Positions 12,157-23,404 of a DNA stretch of 64,000 bases are shown one piece after another. Below the pieces are notes generated by a model that saw only the letters and a list, made by a program, of their open reading frames with translations, ran no database searches and had not been told where the DNA came from. Every line of letters begins with the position of its first letter. Positions within the stretch are counted from its first letter, which is position 1. The position numbers and the translations under genes are program-made. Source of the stretch: Dichetophora obliterata (taxonomy: Eukaryota > Arthropoda > Insecta > Diptera > Sciomyzidae); the NCBI GenBank assembly GCA_963920525.1, contig OY986435.1, positions 227,116,293-227,180,292 on the forward strand, written 5' to 3'.

Positions 12157-15142
12157 CACAATGGGGCAGAACGACCCTATTGGTGGCAATAAATGAGGGA
12201 ATAGAGCTAGCAACCTGAAAATTTCTGAAATTGTTTATAGAATCAATATATTGATATTTCAAAACCCAACAATGACCACGCCCACCAAAACGCCCACTTT
12301 TTTAATTTCGGAAGAAATTGTCAAATGAAGATACCCACCGTATTTAATATATAAACATTTAGGGCTGTCAAATTTGGCTACAAATACAAACAATTATATA
12401 TTTGTTATTTGCAAAAAATAAGTACACATAACATTTATTTTAATGCAGAAAATAGAACATAATTGAGAATTTCATAAATGTATTGATTTTTCATTAATTT
12501 AGAATAAAATCATCCCTTTCTTCATCACTGCTATCTTCTTGTACCTCAGAATTTGTATTATCAACAGGGGGAGCTTTAAGCAAACTCAATGCTTCAATTG
12601 GGATGTGTTGTTCTTTTTTTCGGGTAGTTTCCTCATGCTAGTAATAATAGGATCAGAACTTAATAAAAAAGAGTTTAAAATATCTCGGTTAGTGTTTTCT
12701 CTACTGGATTTCCAAGAATGGTGCTCTCTATAATTTTTGAAGTCCTTATTCCTTGATTCTTGAGCTTCTTCAGACAGTTGCCCAATCAGTAACAGTGCAT
12801 GGGCTATTATTTCCGGTTCATGAATGAAATATTTATAAAGGGTGACATGTAATACCAGGGATACTTTTCTACATAATATCTGGCAGTATCGATTGTGAAA
12901 TTTTTGAACTTCTCTACATCTATTTCATAGCCACTAGCCACAACAATCATAATAATATGCATCTTTTTTATGAGTTGTACATCAATTTTTGTAATTTCAG
13001 CGGAAATTTCAGGATTTTGAAAGAAACGCCTGGCTGTATTGCCATCATTCGAGTTCCCGAATCCGGGCTTTGATTTGTCTATTATCAAACCACAACGATC
13101 TTTAAACTCTTTTTGTATCCTTTTTTGTTTTCAGCAACAACTATCTTGTCATCATCTCCTCGAGCTTGCCATTTCTTAAGAGGCAATTTATAGGCTAAGT
13201 GAAGTCAATTTTCGAAACGATCCATCCATCCATCCATGAAGAACGGACAGTCCAAACTCTAAATTTTCTGTTTTAACTTCCCTTGTCAACATACTATCTA
13301 TATCATTAAAGCTTCTAGATGACGCACCACATATGAAACACTTTTGTGTTGATGACGTTTCCGTAATAGCATTACAGACTTTGCCGTCAATCATTGTAAA
13401 AAGTAGAATATGATTGACTTGTACTTCTCTTTCTTCAATTTACATTGTTGTCTTTCGCAAATTTTTCACCTCATTTTCAACTCTATTCTTTTCTGCAATA
13501 GACATTTGTGTAGATTCCTTTACAAACTCTATTTTTAATGGCCTACAGTATCTTGTAGAACCTGGACGTGGATTTTGCCATACAACCCTAGAACTGGAAG
13601 AAAGTCTAAGAGGAACAACACAAGTAATGAAGACCGAAGAATCAGTTGCTTCAAAGCCATGGAAAGCTTGTTTGTAGGAGCTGTGTCCCGAACTTCCATC
13701 AAAGCCCCACTTGCAAAACAAGCACAGATTTTCCGTTTCAAATAACACACCAATTACTTCCATCTGTGATTCCAACAAACGCTTTGTTGTTAAATCTAGT
13801 AGTGCCTGAAGGGTAACCTTTAATAAAGTTTCGCTAACTTCGATGCATTCGGGGGGTGGATAACTTTTTTGTTTTGCAGCTTGTTGTTATGCAGGAAATT
13901 TTTCTGGTGCACTCATTCTGATAACATTGTATTGATGTCGAGATAGTTGCGCTTCAACTGCAACCCCTAGTGCTTCTTGGCCTGACATTTTACAACTTTT
14001 GGTTTCCAGTGACTCCTTATATGACTTCCGATATTTTTTTACTCGGTCAGGAGTAGTTGTTGTTATATCCTTTAACACTTTAGAAGCACTAACCTGTCCC
14101 ACTGCTCTCAAGCTCATTTGAGTAGCAAAACTCAACATAGAAATCGATGTAGACTCTCTTAGTTTTTCTGTTTTCATTCTTTTTGTACGTTCACTACTTT
14201 CATCGAATGAAACATTTGGTCGACCACGCTTAAGCTTTTCTTCAGGGCAACAAAGAAAAAAATCATATGTCTCAAGCCATGAATTATTTGTTTTAAAAAA
14301 CGTCTCTAATTTTCGAAAAGCATTTTCAAAACGAGTCTTATACTCAGATTTGAATCGAGAAAGTGTTTTAGTTAAACCTATGTTATCGAAGTTTCCTGTT
14401 CGTTTTTTCAACTCTTCCTCCAGAAACACAAATCGCTCTTGTAAATTAATATTTTCAACTGACCACATTATGTTGACAAGCTCCCTCCGGGTTATAAAAA
14501 TTGTGTTTGAACTAGTACCTAAAGGATAAAAAAAATATTAGAAATTCTTACAATTTTTTTTTTGTCAGAAAGCACATTTTTTTGTCAGAAAGCACATTTT
14601 GTAAAGAAGCTTTTTTATCAAAACCACAAAAAACCGCAGAATTTTCTTGCAGTTCCTTAATTAAGCTAAGACATGCTATCAATAACAACAAAAATTGTTC
14701 TTGGGACTGCTTGGGAACACAACTAAACCGATCAATGTTTGCACAAAGAAGCAAAAAAAAGTAATTTTAAAGTTTTTTTATGATAATTACCGTTTTATAT
14801 AATTTAAAGCACTTTCTCACAAAAAAAGATCTTAAATAGATTAACATTTACCAGAACTTGAAGGCTCCATACCAAAAACTTTAATATTTTATGATTTTTA
14901 TTTTTTTTATTTAATTAAAAACACTTTACAAATTTCTTCACACCAAACTCAGAACTAATCTGTGAACAAGAATGGCTTGCGCCGATGTTTATCATGCAAA
15001 ATGTGTTTATGATAACGGTTTAAAACTTTTACAGTATTAACAGTGGGGTATTTGACTATTAACATAAAATAACAATGGCCCCATACGGGCAGTTTCATTT
15101 TTCGATTTATTGCCACCAATAGGGTCGTTCTGCCCCATTGTG
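12157..15142 (-). mobile_element. Transib transposon (RAG1-related), complete ends
   Basis: The element has perfect 38-bp terminal inverted repeats (12157-12194 and 15105-15142) beginning CACAATGGGGCAGAACGACC. It is flanked by an exact 5-bp GC-rich duplication, CGACG, at 12152-12156 and 15143-15147. The CAC ends, heptamer-like CACAATG and 5-bp GC-rich duplications are the published hallmarks of Transib, the superfamily from which the RAG recombinase derives. The interior carries a minus-strand transposase gene with RAG1-core similarity, broken by stops and frameshifts. Intact ends mean it could in principle be moved in trans. Confidence 0.92.
12583..14870 (-). pseudogene. Transib transposase, RAG1-core homologue, disrupted
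   Basis: A DDE recombinase that would cut and paste its element in the nucleus. The longest frame (14468-13887) continues in the same frame through a single TAA into 13778-13440 and, after another TAA, into 13394-13188. Motifs match the RAG1 core in order: 'KWGFDGSSG' with the first catalytic Asp codon at 13698-13700 (compare CDGMGD), then 'VWQNPRPGSTRYCRPL' (compare VFEEPKPNSELCCKPL), then a CFICG zinc site near 13340, 'GFGNSNDGNTARRF' near 13050, and 'IGQLSEEAQESRNK' near 12760, which aligns with the final catalytic Glu region. The second acidic residue is not obvious. Frameshifts occur between 13188 and 13088 and near 12810. A short first exon (ATG at 14870-14868, then GTAAATG) and an acceptor TCCTTTAG near 14518 suggest introns; that part is inference. 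Confidence 0.85.
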
Positions 15143-15147
15143 CGACG

Positions 15148-16643
15148 TACAGTGCACTGTTTGGCCTGTTTAGAGGGAAATAAATCTTTAACTCAAGTTT
15201 GAGTGCACGGAATGATATGAAATTGGAGATGTAGGCTATTGAGTGGCATATCTTTTCCTTTCCTTTTATACCTGTAAAATTCAAACAGACCGTATGGTAC
15301 CCAAGTTAAAAAAATTTGTATGGGAAAATTTGCCTTTTCGCTTTCCTACATCACGATTTTCTATTTTTTTTTTTTTTTTTTTTTTTTTGTTTTATTAGCA
15401 TAACAGAATAGAAACGGTAGACCACTTTTTGTAAGCGCCAATGCATATTTATGTAATTCTTAGTACACCAAAAATTATTTTATAAATTTTTAACATGTTT
15501 TTGTTTGAGAATACACTCGAATTACCAAAAACAAATTATCGTTTTTGTCTTTTTATAATATAATTTTATAGATAATTTTACTTTTGACAATTTCTTAAAT
15601 TTTATTATATTTACTCAATATTTTGAACATTTGTATGTTTCGCAACATTTGGCAAACTTCCCTTTCAAGGGGTTTTTGGCTCTAACCCCTTAGTTTTTGT
15701 AGTTTATATTTTTTGCTGTGCTGTGTATTAATATACAGCTACCACTCCATTCTTCAGTATTAAATTTTAATAGAAATAAGTTTGAATGCAAATATACATT
15801 TTTTTTTCAATCACCCTGTCCTTCCTTCCATCTGTCACGCCCTTCCCACAAAATTCACTTTAAACTTAGGGATAGTGTATTTTTTACAAAATTTGCTAGT
15901 TTTACCACCAAATAATTCTATTTGTGAGACAAATCTCTACTAGTGTTTGGAAATTATCTTTCCAAAAAATCTTTGCACAAAGCTTCACTTAAAAAACTTT
16001 CGTTGCAAGAGCATTTTTAGTGAAGCAACCTCCGGAAACCACAAAATTAGCCCATAACTCCCCAGGGGATCAGAATAGACCACCACTTCAATTTTTTTTT
16101 TTGTTTTGTATTCACGATTCAGTGCACTTGTCTTTGCAGTTGAGGACTTAAGGACATACTGGGCTATTACAAAGCATTCTTATAACATTCCAATAACATT
16201 AAACAACATTCAAATAACATTCAATACATCCAATAACACAAAAATAACATTTCAATAACATTAAAATAATACTCCAATCATAATTCAAAAACTTTCAACA
16301 TTAGAAATCCCTTATTTTCAAATATAAATTGTTTGTGCATTTTAGTCAAAATAGAGCTCCAGATCACTTATTTTCCAATTTAAATTTTTTGTGCATTTTA
16401 GTCAAAATAGTGCTCTAGATAATTGTCCATAACTTCTTTATTTTTGAGTTACCGCCGCCAAATTTTTTGGAAAACACTTAAGAAGGCTTTCAATAAAGTC
16501 AAATTGAAATATAAATATAAAGAAATATATTTTTTATTTTTTATAAAAAAATTCTACAGAAAACTACTTACAACTTTCTTATTATTGGGTTGCCGCAGCC
16601 AAATATTTTGGGAAAAAAGTAAAAAGCTTTCATTAAAGACATA
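15148..16643. other. Non-coding stretch with poly-T and small direct repeats
   Basis: A run of about 28 T lies at 15363-15390. Motifs of the form 'caataacatt' repeat at about 12-20 bp spacing between 16170 and 16290. A segment of about 65 bp ('gtgcattttagtcaaaatag') is repeated at 16310 and 16380. A block of about 70 bp starting 'aactt(t)cttatt' and containing 'ccgccgccaaa' / 'ccgcagccaaa' is duplicated at 16430 and 16570. Confidence 0.5.
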
Positions 16644-17557
16644 CAGGGTCCGCCAAATAACTTTTTGTTTTGAAAATTCTATAAAAAAAAAACTACCAGA
16701 TATTTTCTCAAAATTTTTTTTATTTGAAAGTACAATCCTTCCGGTTAATAAAAAAAAAATTTCATTCAAATGGCTGCCTCGGCTGGTCATGCAGTAGCCT
16801 ACACGATCGGTCCAATTTTTAAGCACATTATCGATTGTGTGCAGCTGTATTTCACCAATGGCTTCACGAATATTGTCCTTTAAAGCGTCAATTGTCTCTG
16901 GCTTGTCGGTGTAACATTTATCTTTGACAGAACCCCACAAATAATAGTCCAACGTTGTCAAATCGCAGCTCCGAGGTGGCCAAACGACATCAGCTCTGCG
17001 GCTGATAATGCGATCTTCAAAAACAGGGCGCAAAACATTGAGTGTAGCTTCGGCTGTGTGGCACGTAGCGCCATCTTGTTGAAACCAAATGTTGCCAATA
17101 TCCTGCTCTTCAATTTTTGTGAACAAACATTCGTTCAACATGGCCCGATAACGATCGCCATTGACTGTAACGGCCACTTTGCTCATTTTCGAAGAAAAAT
17201 GGCCCAATTATGCCTCTGGACCAAAATCCGCACCAAACAGTGACTCGTTTTGGATGCAGCGGCTTTTCAATGTATGCGTGCGGGTTTTCTGTGCCCCAAA
17301 TGCGACAATTTTGCTTGTTTACATACCCGCCAAGATCAAAATGAGCTTCATCTGAAAAGATGATTTTTTTGGCAAAATCGGCATCATGATTTTCAAAGTA
17401 ATGTCGCAATATTTTCCAGCGTTGTTCAAGCATATACACAACCATATTCGTTCAGCGAAAAGATAAAACTAATTATGTGTCAAATCAGACATGAGCTAAG
17501 TGTTACCATTCACGAAATAAGCACTAGTTGAAAAAAAACGTTATATGGCGGACCCTG
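16644..17557 (-). mobile_element. Tc1/mariner element, DD41D type, deletion derivative
   Basis: The ends are CAGGGTCCGCCA and TGGCGGACCCTG, each next to a TA (16642-16643 and 17558-17559) as expected for Tc1/mariner. At 914 bp it is shorter than the roughly 1.3 kb usual for a full element, and the 5' third of the gene is missing. The left end is followed by transposase 3' sequence that runs through to the terminal repeat. Confidence 0.85.
16720..17445 (-). pseudogene. Tc1/mariner-type transposase, N-terminally truncated, frameshifted
   Basis: The catalytic domain of an IS630/Tc1/mariner DDE transposase. Motifs are 'FSDEAHFDLGGYV' near 17355, 'FQQDGATCHTAEA' near 17075 and 'RSCDLTTLDYYLWG' near 16950. 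Counting residues between the second Asp (QQDG) and the third (TTLD) gives 41, the spacing of the DD41D (VISITOR) group as I recall it. The paired helix-turn-helix region that binds the terminal repeats is absent. A frameshift near 17190 separates the two open segments. It is not functional. Confidence 0.82.
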
Positions 17558-17559
17558 TA

Positions 17560-17913
17560 TTAAGAGATATAACAATAAAAAATGATAGTTTTTATTGCAC
17601 TTTAAAGTTTTTGAAATTACATGAATTAATTTGCAAGCTTTAGATCAAGTAAGTTTTTAAGAAGGCAACAACAACAACTCTGTATAGAGTCAATCACGTA
17701 GCTGACTAGACAGTCTGTTTCGGAAACATTTCGCTACATGTTTCGCTACATTTTCCTCTTTAGTAGTCTTTGAGTGATGAAGCTGTGATAATCGCACTGT
17801 TTAAATTTGTATATGACTTCACATATTTAGGAATTCATTCATTTGAATTATAGGGCAACTAATCATATGACATTTTAAAGCAGTAGGCTATTTATTAGGC
17901 CATTGCATGAATA
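17560..17913. other. Non-coding gap
   Basis: No recognisable gene or repeat boundary was seen between the mariner relative and the hAT-like element. Confidence 0.4.
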
Positions 17914-20697
17914 CATGAAACTTTTTTTTTTTTTAATTTTCGGGGAGCACCCCCTCTATGCTGTTCTAAATATAAAAAGAAGAGTCCATACAATTTTTTA
18001 TTTTATTTGGACGTGTTTTGACCCCCGCGCACCCCTTTTTACCATAATGAAGTTGTAAGCGGTTTTTTATTTTCTTTTTTCATGTATTTACTCATATAAT
18101 AAAAATTTATAAAATTTATTCATTATATAATAAAAGCAAAAAGTTAATAAAAACCACATAGCATATTTATTAAAACTCAGTTAGGATGTTGTTAACATTG
18201 TTAATGACATTTTTTTGAAGTTTGGAATTCGCTTGCGTTGAAACTCCACCACTTGCAATAAATCCTGCTTTTGAACTTCATCGTTAGTGATACTTGTAGC
18301 AAAATCTTCTATAAGTTTCACAGCTCGTTCTGACAGATCATTAACAACTTTGACATGTCTTACATATGTCTCACATTCATTATAATTAGGATCAAGATGC
18401 CACTCATTTATAGGTTTATTAAGCCACTCGAAATCTACGCCAAGGTTGTGAAATATGAACCATGAGTTACAACCTATAAGGTGATGAAGTTTTGTGCTGT
18501 TGCCTAAAATAGGGAACGTTGGATGACCCTTGACGAATTCTTTTGGCATTGGAGTTTGAAGCAATTTCCGGGCGATTAGTTGCTTTTCTGTATTCGATAC
18601 TCTGTTTGAAAATAAAGAAAATACAACACACTCTTCGGTTAAATACCACAAATGCCTTTCTATAGCTTTAATAGCTGCGTTAGCAACGTCGAGATCATGT
18701 TTTTTGTATTCATTCAGCTCATGCCACAGCTTTAAATCATTGAAAGGTGCATCAGCTCCAACCGGTGAAGATATCCATTTTTAATGACCTATCCTTGAGT
18801 TGTAATTTCTTAAAATCTTTGTCAGTATCGATTGTTTTCCAAATAGAGTCTCTGAAATTGGTAAAATCTGTATTTTCGGGACCTGATGTTTCACCAAACA
18901 ATTCCTTGTGAACTGAACACAAAATTCTCTCGTAGACATGATGACGACAAGCAAGCATAAGCAACTTTTTGTCGAATAGTTTTTCAAGTTGTACGCAAGC
19001 TCCAATTTTTCGTCCTGAGTTTGAATTTGTGGTATCAAAAACAATGGATCTCACGTTTTCTGAAATTCCCCATTCGTTTGCAAGCCTGAAAGTAACATTT
19101 GCTTGCTCTGCACCTTTCATATTTGATATTATAGGTATACCAAGCAATTTACCTTCTTCACAGTTTGGCACACCAGAAATGAGAACTCCTAATCTCTCTT
19201 GTTTTTCTTTTCTTATGTCAGGAACCATTTTGCCATCCCAATGTAGTGTTGAGTGTTTTGGTGGAGTAAATGCTGCCTTGATTTCATTAGCAACTGATTT
19301 TCGAACTTCCATACCTGCTGTCCATGTACTTTTAACTGAAAGTGTTGCTTTATCAAGTGAAACACCACCTTCTGCAAGAATTGCTCCCATGAAAGCTGTA
19401 CGCTGCCCTGCAGATAAATTTAGCCGATCACCCATGCCTGAGATGGTTTTGCTTGTAAATGGATTTTTTGGAAGGGTCAAAGTAATATCTGAATTTTTTT
19501 TACGTTGCCTATCAGCATTTGCAGCACTGCTGGTTGAAGCTATCGCAAAATCAGGATCTTCACTTATATCAGTCGTGGAATCTGAGTTGTTTGTTTCAAA
19601 ACTAATATCTTTCACTGCAGAATTTTCAGCTGCGCGATGTTTTTCTTTTTCAGCACGCTTGATTTCTGTGGCAACCCGATAGCTTTTTTTCTGGACTTTT
19701 CCATAATGTTTTTTATCGACGCCTCCTAACATCATTTTTCGACATGTTTTTTGATCTTGTAAAAATTTAATATCTTCCTGAATCATTTTTTTAGTTCTGC
19801 ATGTGTCATGTTTAACAATAGAAGTAGCATTGGAGTGTGATATATCAAAGAGTAGGTTAAGCGATTTAAGAAAATTTTCTCTTTTCGCTAAAAAATTTTT
19901 ATGTGTTTTACTTTTTCGCAGGTTTTCATACTGCGCAATAAGTTTAGTTAGCTTGCGCTTGGAATGTCCAGCTCTTAGAGGCATACTGGGAATGCCCGAA
20001 ATGTTCCAAAATGCTTCTACTTTCAATAAAATTTCTTAAAACATTACCTCTTTTTTCATTTTGCATGGGACCACGATTGAGATGAACAAAAAATCGAAGG
20101 ACATCTCCATTTGTGGGAAGCTGAGACCCTTGACGTGGAGTCAAATCATCCAATAATTCTCCAATGATCCATGCTTCAGTATGAGCTTTTTTATCTTTTC
20201 TGAGATTTCGGTTTCTTGTAGCTGATAACGTTTGCTGCTCCATTTTTTCGATGCTCCTTAATTTTTAACAAAAATTAAGACTTTTTAGACCTTAACTTAT
20301 TACTGAGATAGTAAAAGAGCTTACCGATTTCTTTACATTTACAGAAAACTGAAATTAAATGACTGAACTCGCACTGCATAAAAAACAAAATAAACCATTT
20401 ACGACAAAAACAGATACAGCTTTGGAATTAATGACATATTCGTCAATGTTTTTTTCACAGATTCAAAATCATGGCCTACTAATAGAAATTATTCGAAATT
20501 AAATCTGAAGTATTTTGAATTGAAAATAATTGAAACGGCTAACAAGGATTTTGCTATATTTGAAATTTTAATTGATGTGCGCGGGGGTCAAAACTTGACC
20601 TACATGACTCATATTTTGTAATTAAGCTCGTTTTAACAAAATACACAAGATACGGGGGGTGCTTATCAAAAAATAAGAAAAAAAATTTTTTGCTATG
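17914..20697 (-). mobile_element. hAT-like transposon, internally deleted copy
   Basis: Imperfect terminal inverted repeats of about 120 bp begin CATGAAAC at 17914 and CATAGCAA (minus strand) at 20697. They share poly-T, 'gcacccccc', and end inward at 'gttttgacccccgcgcac' (18010-18027; reverse complement 20578-20596). No clear 8-bp duplication was found, so the outer limits are approximate. The interior encodes a disrupted minus-strand transposase of the same family as that at 36.7-43.0 kb. Confidence 0.7.
18181..20243 (-). pseudogene. hAT-like transposase with CRHH motif, internally deleted
   Basis: The gene runs from an ATG at 20243 through a frameshift near 20030 into a 424-codon frame (20026-18752), then after a deletion to 18651-18181. 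In the long frame, residues 185-260 precede 'LHWDGKMV' (Asp 264), 'VFDTTNSNSG' (Asp 331) and 'ACRHHVYE' (Cys 360). The last segment has 'VVNDLSERAVKLI'. Two acidic residues, a CxxH-type motif and a distal Glu in that order match the catalytic layout of hAT and related transposases; the role assignment is inferred. Alignment with the 41.2-43.0 kb copy shows a deletion of about 150 residues near 18770, including the region holding 'AMHFARWM' in the other copy. A Lys/Glu-rich segment (residues 110-180) is probably disordered. Confidence 0.75.
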
Positions 20698-21209
20698 GTC
20701 TACTATTTATAGATCACCGCCATCAACTCTACCAAGGCTGCCATCTGTTCCAGTTGCTTCTTTTATTTATTTCAATGTTCATTGGTGTTCGACGAGTGTT
20801 CGACGAGATTAAACGAGTTTTTTGCTTCACCAGAAGCTAGTGTTCTAACTGAAAGGTGGCTATTTTCACAACCAAATGTTCAATTACATAAGACTTTGAC
20901 CAAAATCTAATTTTGAAATTTTTGTAACTTTCCCATGCAAATTTTCAAATTTGGCAAAAACATGCAATATGTTGTTTGGCAAAAAGATATATGTTAAGAA
21001 AGCATTGTTTTAAGATACCCATCAATAAGTACACGAGTTGCTGGTAAGTGCTAAAAGTATGCTTTTTCTGAGTGTACTTAACGATTTTAATAAAAGAATT
21101 TATGCTTAGTTAGCTTTTTCTAATTTTATTTTGTAAATAAAGCTATTTGGGATCTAAGAAATTTCTGTTAAGACTTCAAGAAGAATTTTTATCCAAATAT
21201 TTTTATATA
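20698..21209. other. Non-coding gap
   Basis: Nothing recognised apart from a short 'gttcgacgag' direct repeat near 20790. Confidence 0.4.
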
Positions 21210-22120
21210 CAGCTGTGGTCAAAATAATAGCATTAGTCTTATATTCAGACATGTTTGTATAAATAATACTTGTCTACAAATTTTGGATCCGGTACATCCA
21301 TTATCGTTCCTACAATCAGGGAATTATTGAATTTCGTGCACGGCTGCCATGAAAAAGATGAGGCTGTAGTAGCCATACTAGAGTTATTATATATGAAATG
21401 AAGTCACCTTAGCTGAAAGTTTATTGCAAGAACTTTATGAGAGCTCTCATAGTCCTAATTGAATCTGCAATAATCATATAAAAAACATAAATTATGTTGA
21501 GCGTCTTTTGAAAATAAGATCTGTGGTTACAGTTGTGATACATTCAGTATTGTGGCTACTGCAACCAACTTTTAAATCTTGCCTGTAGAGAAACTCCAAT
21601 AAGGCTATTGTAGCCTCAATACGGTTTTCACGCTTTTACTGAAGATACTTAAACCACAAAAGACAAATTTCTCCATTTTAGTTTTGGCTTTGCAGCGTGC
21701 TTCTTGGCGAATATTAAAAAAATTGTTCTTAAAGTTTATCGGTATTTACTTTGATAAACGCTTTACTTTGCTAATAAATATGATGCTAATTATATTGTAA
21801 AAGGCATGGACTATTTTACAATTCCATTGTCTAAAACTATTTGTAAGTATGTTTCTGATGCATGCTAATGGTTTTTTCCATAAAAAAATTAGAAAAAAAA
21901 AATAGTTTGTAAAGTTCTATGAACAATTCAAATTTTATATTTATTTTATCAAAAAAGTAATATTTTTTCAAATGATTTGAAATAAAAATTTAAAAAATAT
22001 TTTAAAATAACACTTTTATTAAGCAAACGGCATTAAGAAATTGGTGATAACCTTAAAAGCGCAGAGATAAGTAGCTTAAATAGAAAAAATTCTGACAACC
22101 TCAACATAAGGATTTATGGC

Positions 22121-22475
22121 TATCAAAACCGAATTCCTCTCACCATTCCAAAAGGTGCTGTTATGACACCTCCACAATTCGGCTGTCAAAACCGAATTCC
22201 TCTCACCATAGCAAAAGGCGCTGTTATGACACCTCCACAATTCGGCTGTCAAAACCGAATTCCTCTCACCATAGCAAAAGGCGCTGTTATGACACCTCCA
22301 CAATTCCGCTGTCAAAACCGAATTCCTCTCACCATCGCAAAAGGCGCTGTTATGACACCTCCACAATTCCGTTGTCAAAACCGAATTCCTCTCACCATCG
22401 CAAAAGGCGCTGTTATGACCCCTCCACAATTCGGCTATCAAAACCGAATTCCTCTCACCATTAAAAGTTCTTACA
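22121..22475. repeat. 63-bp minisatellite, about 5.5 copies
   Basis: The unit contains 'ccgaattcctctcaccat', 'aaaaggcgctgttatgac' and 'acctccacaattc'. GAATTC recurs at 22131, 22194, 22257, 22320, 22383 and 22446, exactly 63 bp apart. Because 63 is a multiple of three and the unit lacks stops in one frame of each strand, both strands show open frames of 107 and 139 codons. There is no other sign of coding. Confidence 0.92.
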
Positions 22476-22704
22476 ACTTTCTGTGAGGTTGTCAAAACTG
22501 GCAGAGCATCTCTTAAACAGGAATCTAACAGCCCTTATGGAAGTTTTCAGAGCCTCGCATATTAAATTTTTTGAGAACCGTAATATTACGGCTAGAAGAA
22601 GCGAAGTTTTGATAGCATCGCCAGTTCTGTGAGTGTATATGTACTTTTAACGCTTCTTCAAATTTGTACTCAGTTTCCTCCTATATTGTAAAATTTTTCA
22701 GATA

Positions 22705-23231
22705 CAGGGTGTTTTACGTTTAACGCACGTGTTTAGTATTATTGATCTAGAATCTAAACTACTTACCATAAAATAAAAAATAATATTATGTATTTTAGAA
22801 AAAATACCAACTTTTCAATCAAGATATCAGTCACTATCATGTCATGTGCGGTAGCGGAGCAAAAATTTTGAGATTATCCAACGAAATATAAACAAATATT
22901 GTATCTTTTGTTTTAGCGGAGCTGTAATCGTCCAAATTTAAAATTTCTTTCTTTCATGTAAAAATACACTTAATCAACAGTTTTTTTCTAAATTCTAACT
23001 TTGGAAAATAACAGCTCCGCTAAAACAAAAGATACAAAATTTTTTGATATTTCGTTGGATAACCTCAAAATTTTTGCTCCGCGATACCACATGACACGAT
23101 AGTAGTTGATATACTGATTGAAAAGTTAATATTTTTTCTAAATTACAAAATATAATTTTTTATTTTATGGTGAGTAGTTTAGATTCTAGACCAATAATAC
23201 TAAACACGTGCCAAAAACGTAAAACACCCTG
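22705..23231. mobile_element. Nested hairpin MITE with ~240-bp arms
   Basis: The ends CAGGGTGTTTTACGTTT are next to TA (22703-22704 and 23232-23233). The arms (about 22705-22940 and 22995-23231) pair almost throughout, across 'cacgtgtttagtattattg', 'tctagaatctaaactact' and 'cggagcaaaaattttgag', leaving a loop of about 60 bp. TA flanks and the end sequence suggest Tc1/mariner mobilisation. Confidence 0.88.
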
Positions 23232-23404
23232 TATCTTGAAAATTCTACAATACAGGAGAAAACTGAGTACAGATTTGGAACCAGTGTTGAAAATACATAT
23301 AGGAATTATAATAGGCTTACCGGATTCGAAATTTGTAGACTGGTATTATTTATCCAAACATGTCTGAATATAAGAGCACTGCTATTATTTTGACCGCAAC
23401 TGTA

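Larger units (their letters stand above)
21210..23402. mobile_element. Tc1-type inverted-repeat element without transposase
   Basis: The terminal inverted repeats are about 110 bp (21210-21320 and 23290-23402). They start CAGCTGTGGTCAAAATAATA / CAGTTGCGGTCAAAATAATA and are flanked by TA at 21208-21209 and 23403-23404. These ends are typical of Tc1-like elements. No transposase motif survives. The interior carries a 63-bp minisatellite and a complete nested hairpin element. Confidence 0.82.

Noticed and set aside
14955..15284. 109-codon minus-strand frame spanning the Transib right end
   Set aside because: It crosses the element boundary and contains the translated inverted repeat; no domain.
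16423..16797. 124-codon plus-strand frame
   Set aside because: It spans small direct repeats and the mariner terminal repeat; coding there is on the minus strand.
18969..19682. 237-codon plus-strand open frame
   Set aside because: It lies opposite the hAT-like transposase frame, which has recognisable catalytic motifs and a homologue in the window.
22121..22475. CRISPR-like array
   Set aside because: The whole 63-bp unit repeats without unique spacers, and the DNA is eukaryotic.
22076..22495. Open frames of 107 and 139 codons on both strands
   Set aside because: Both are produced by the 63-bp minisatellite, whose unit is divisible by three.
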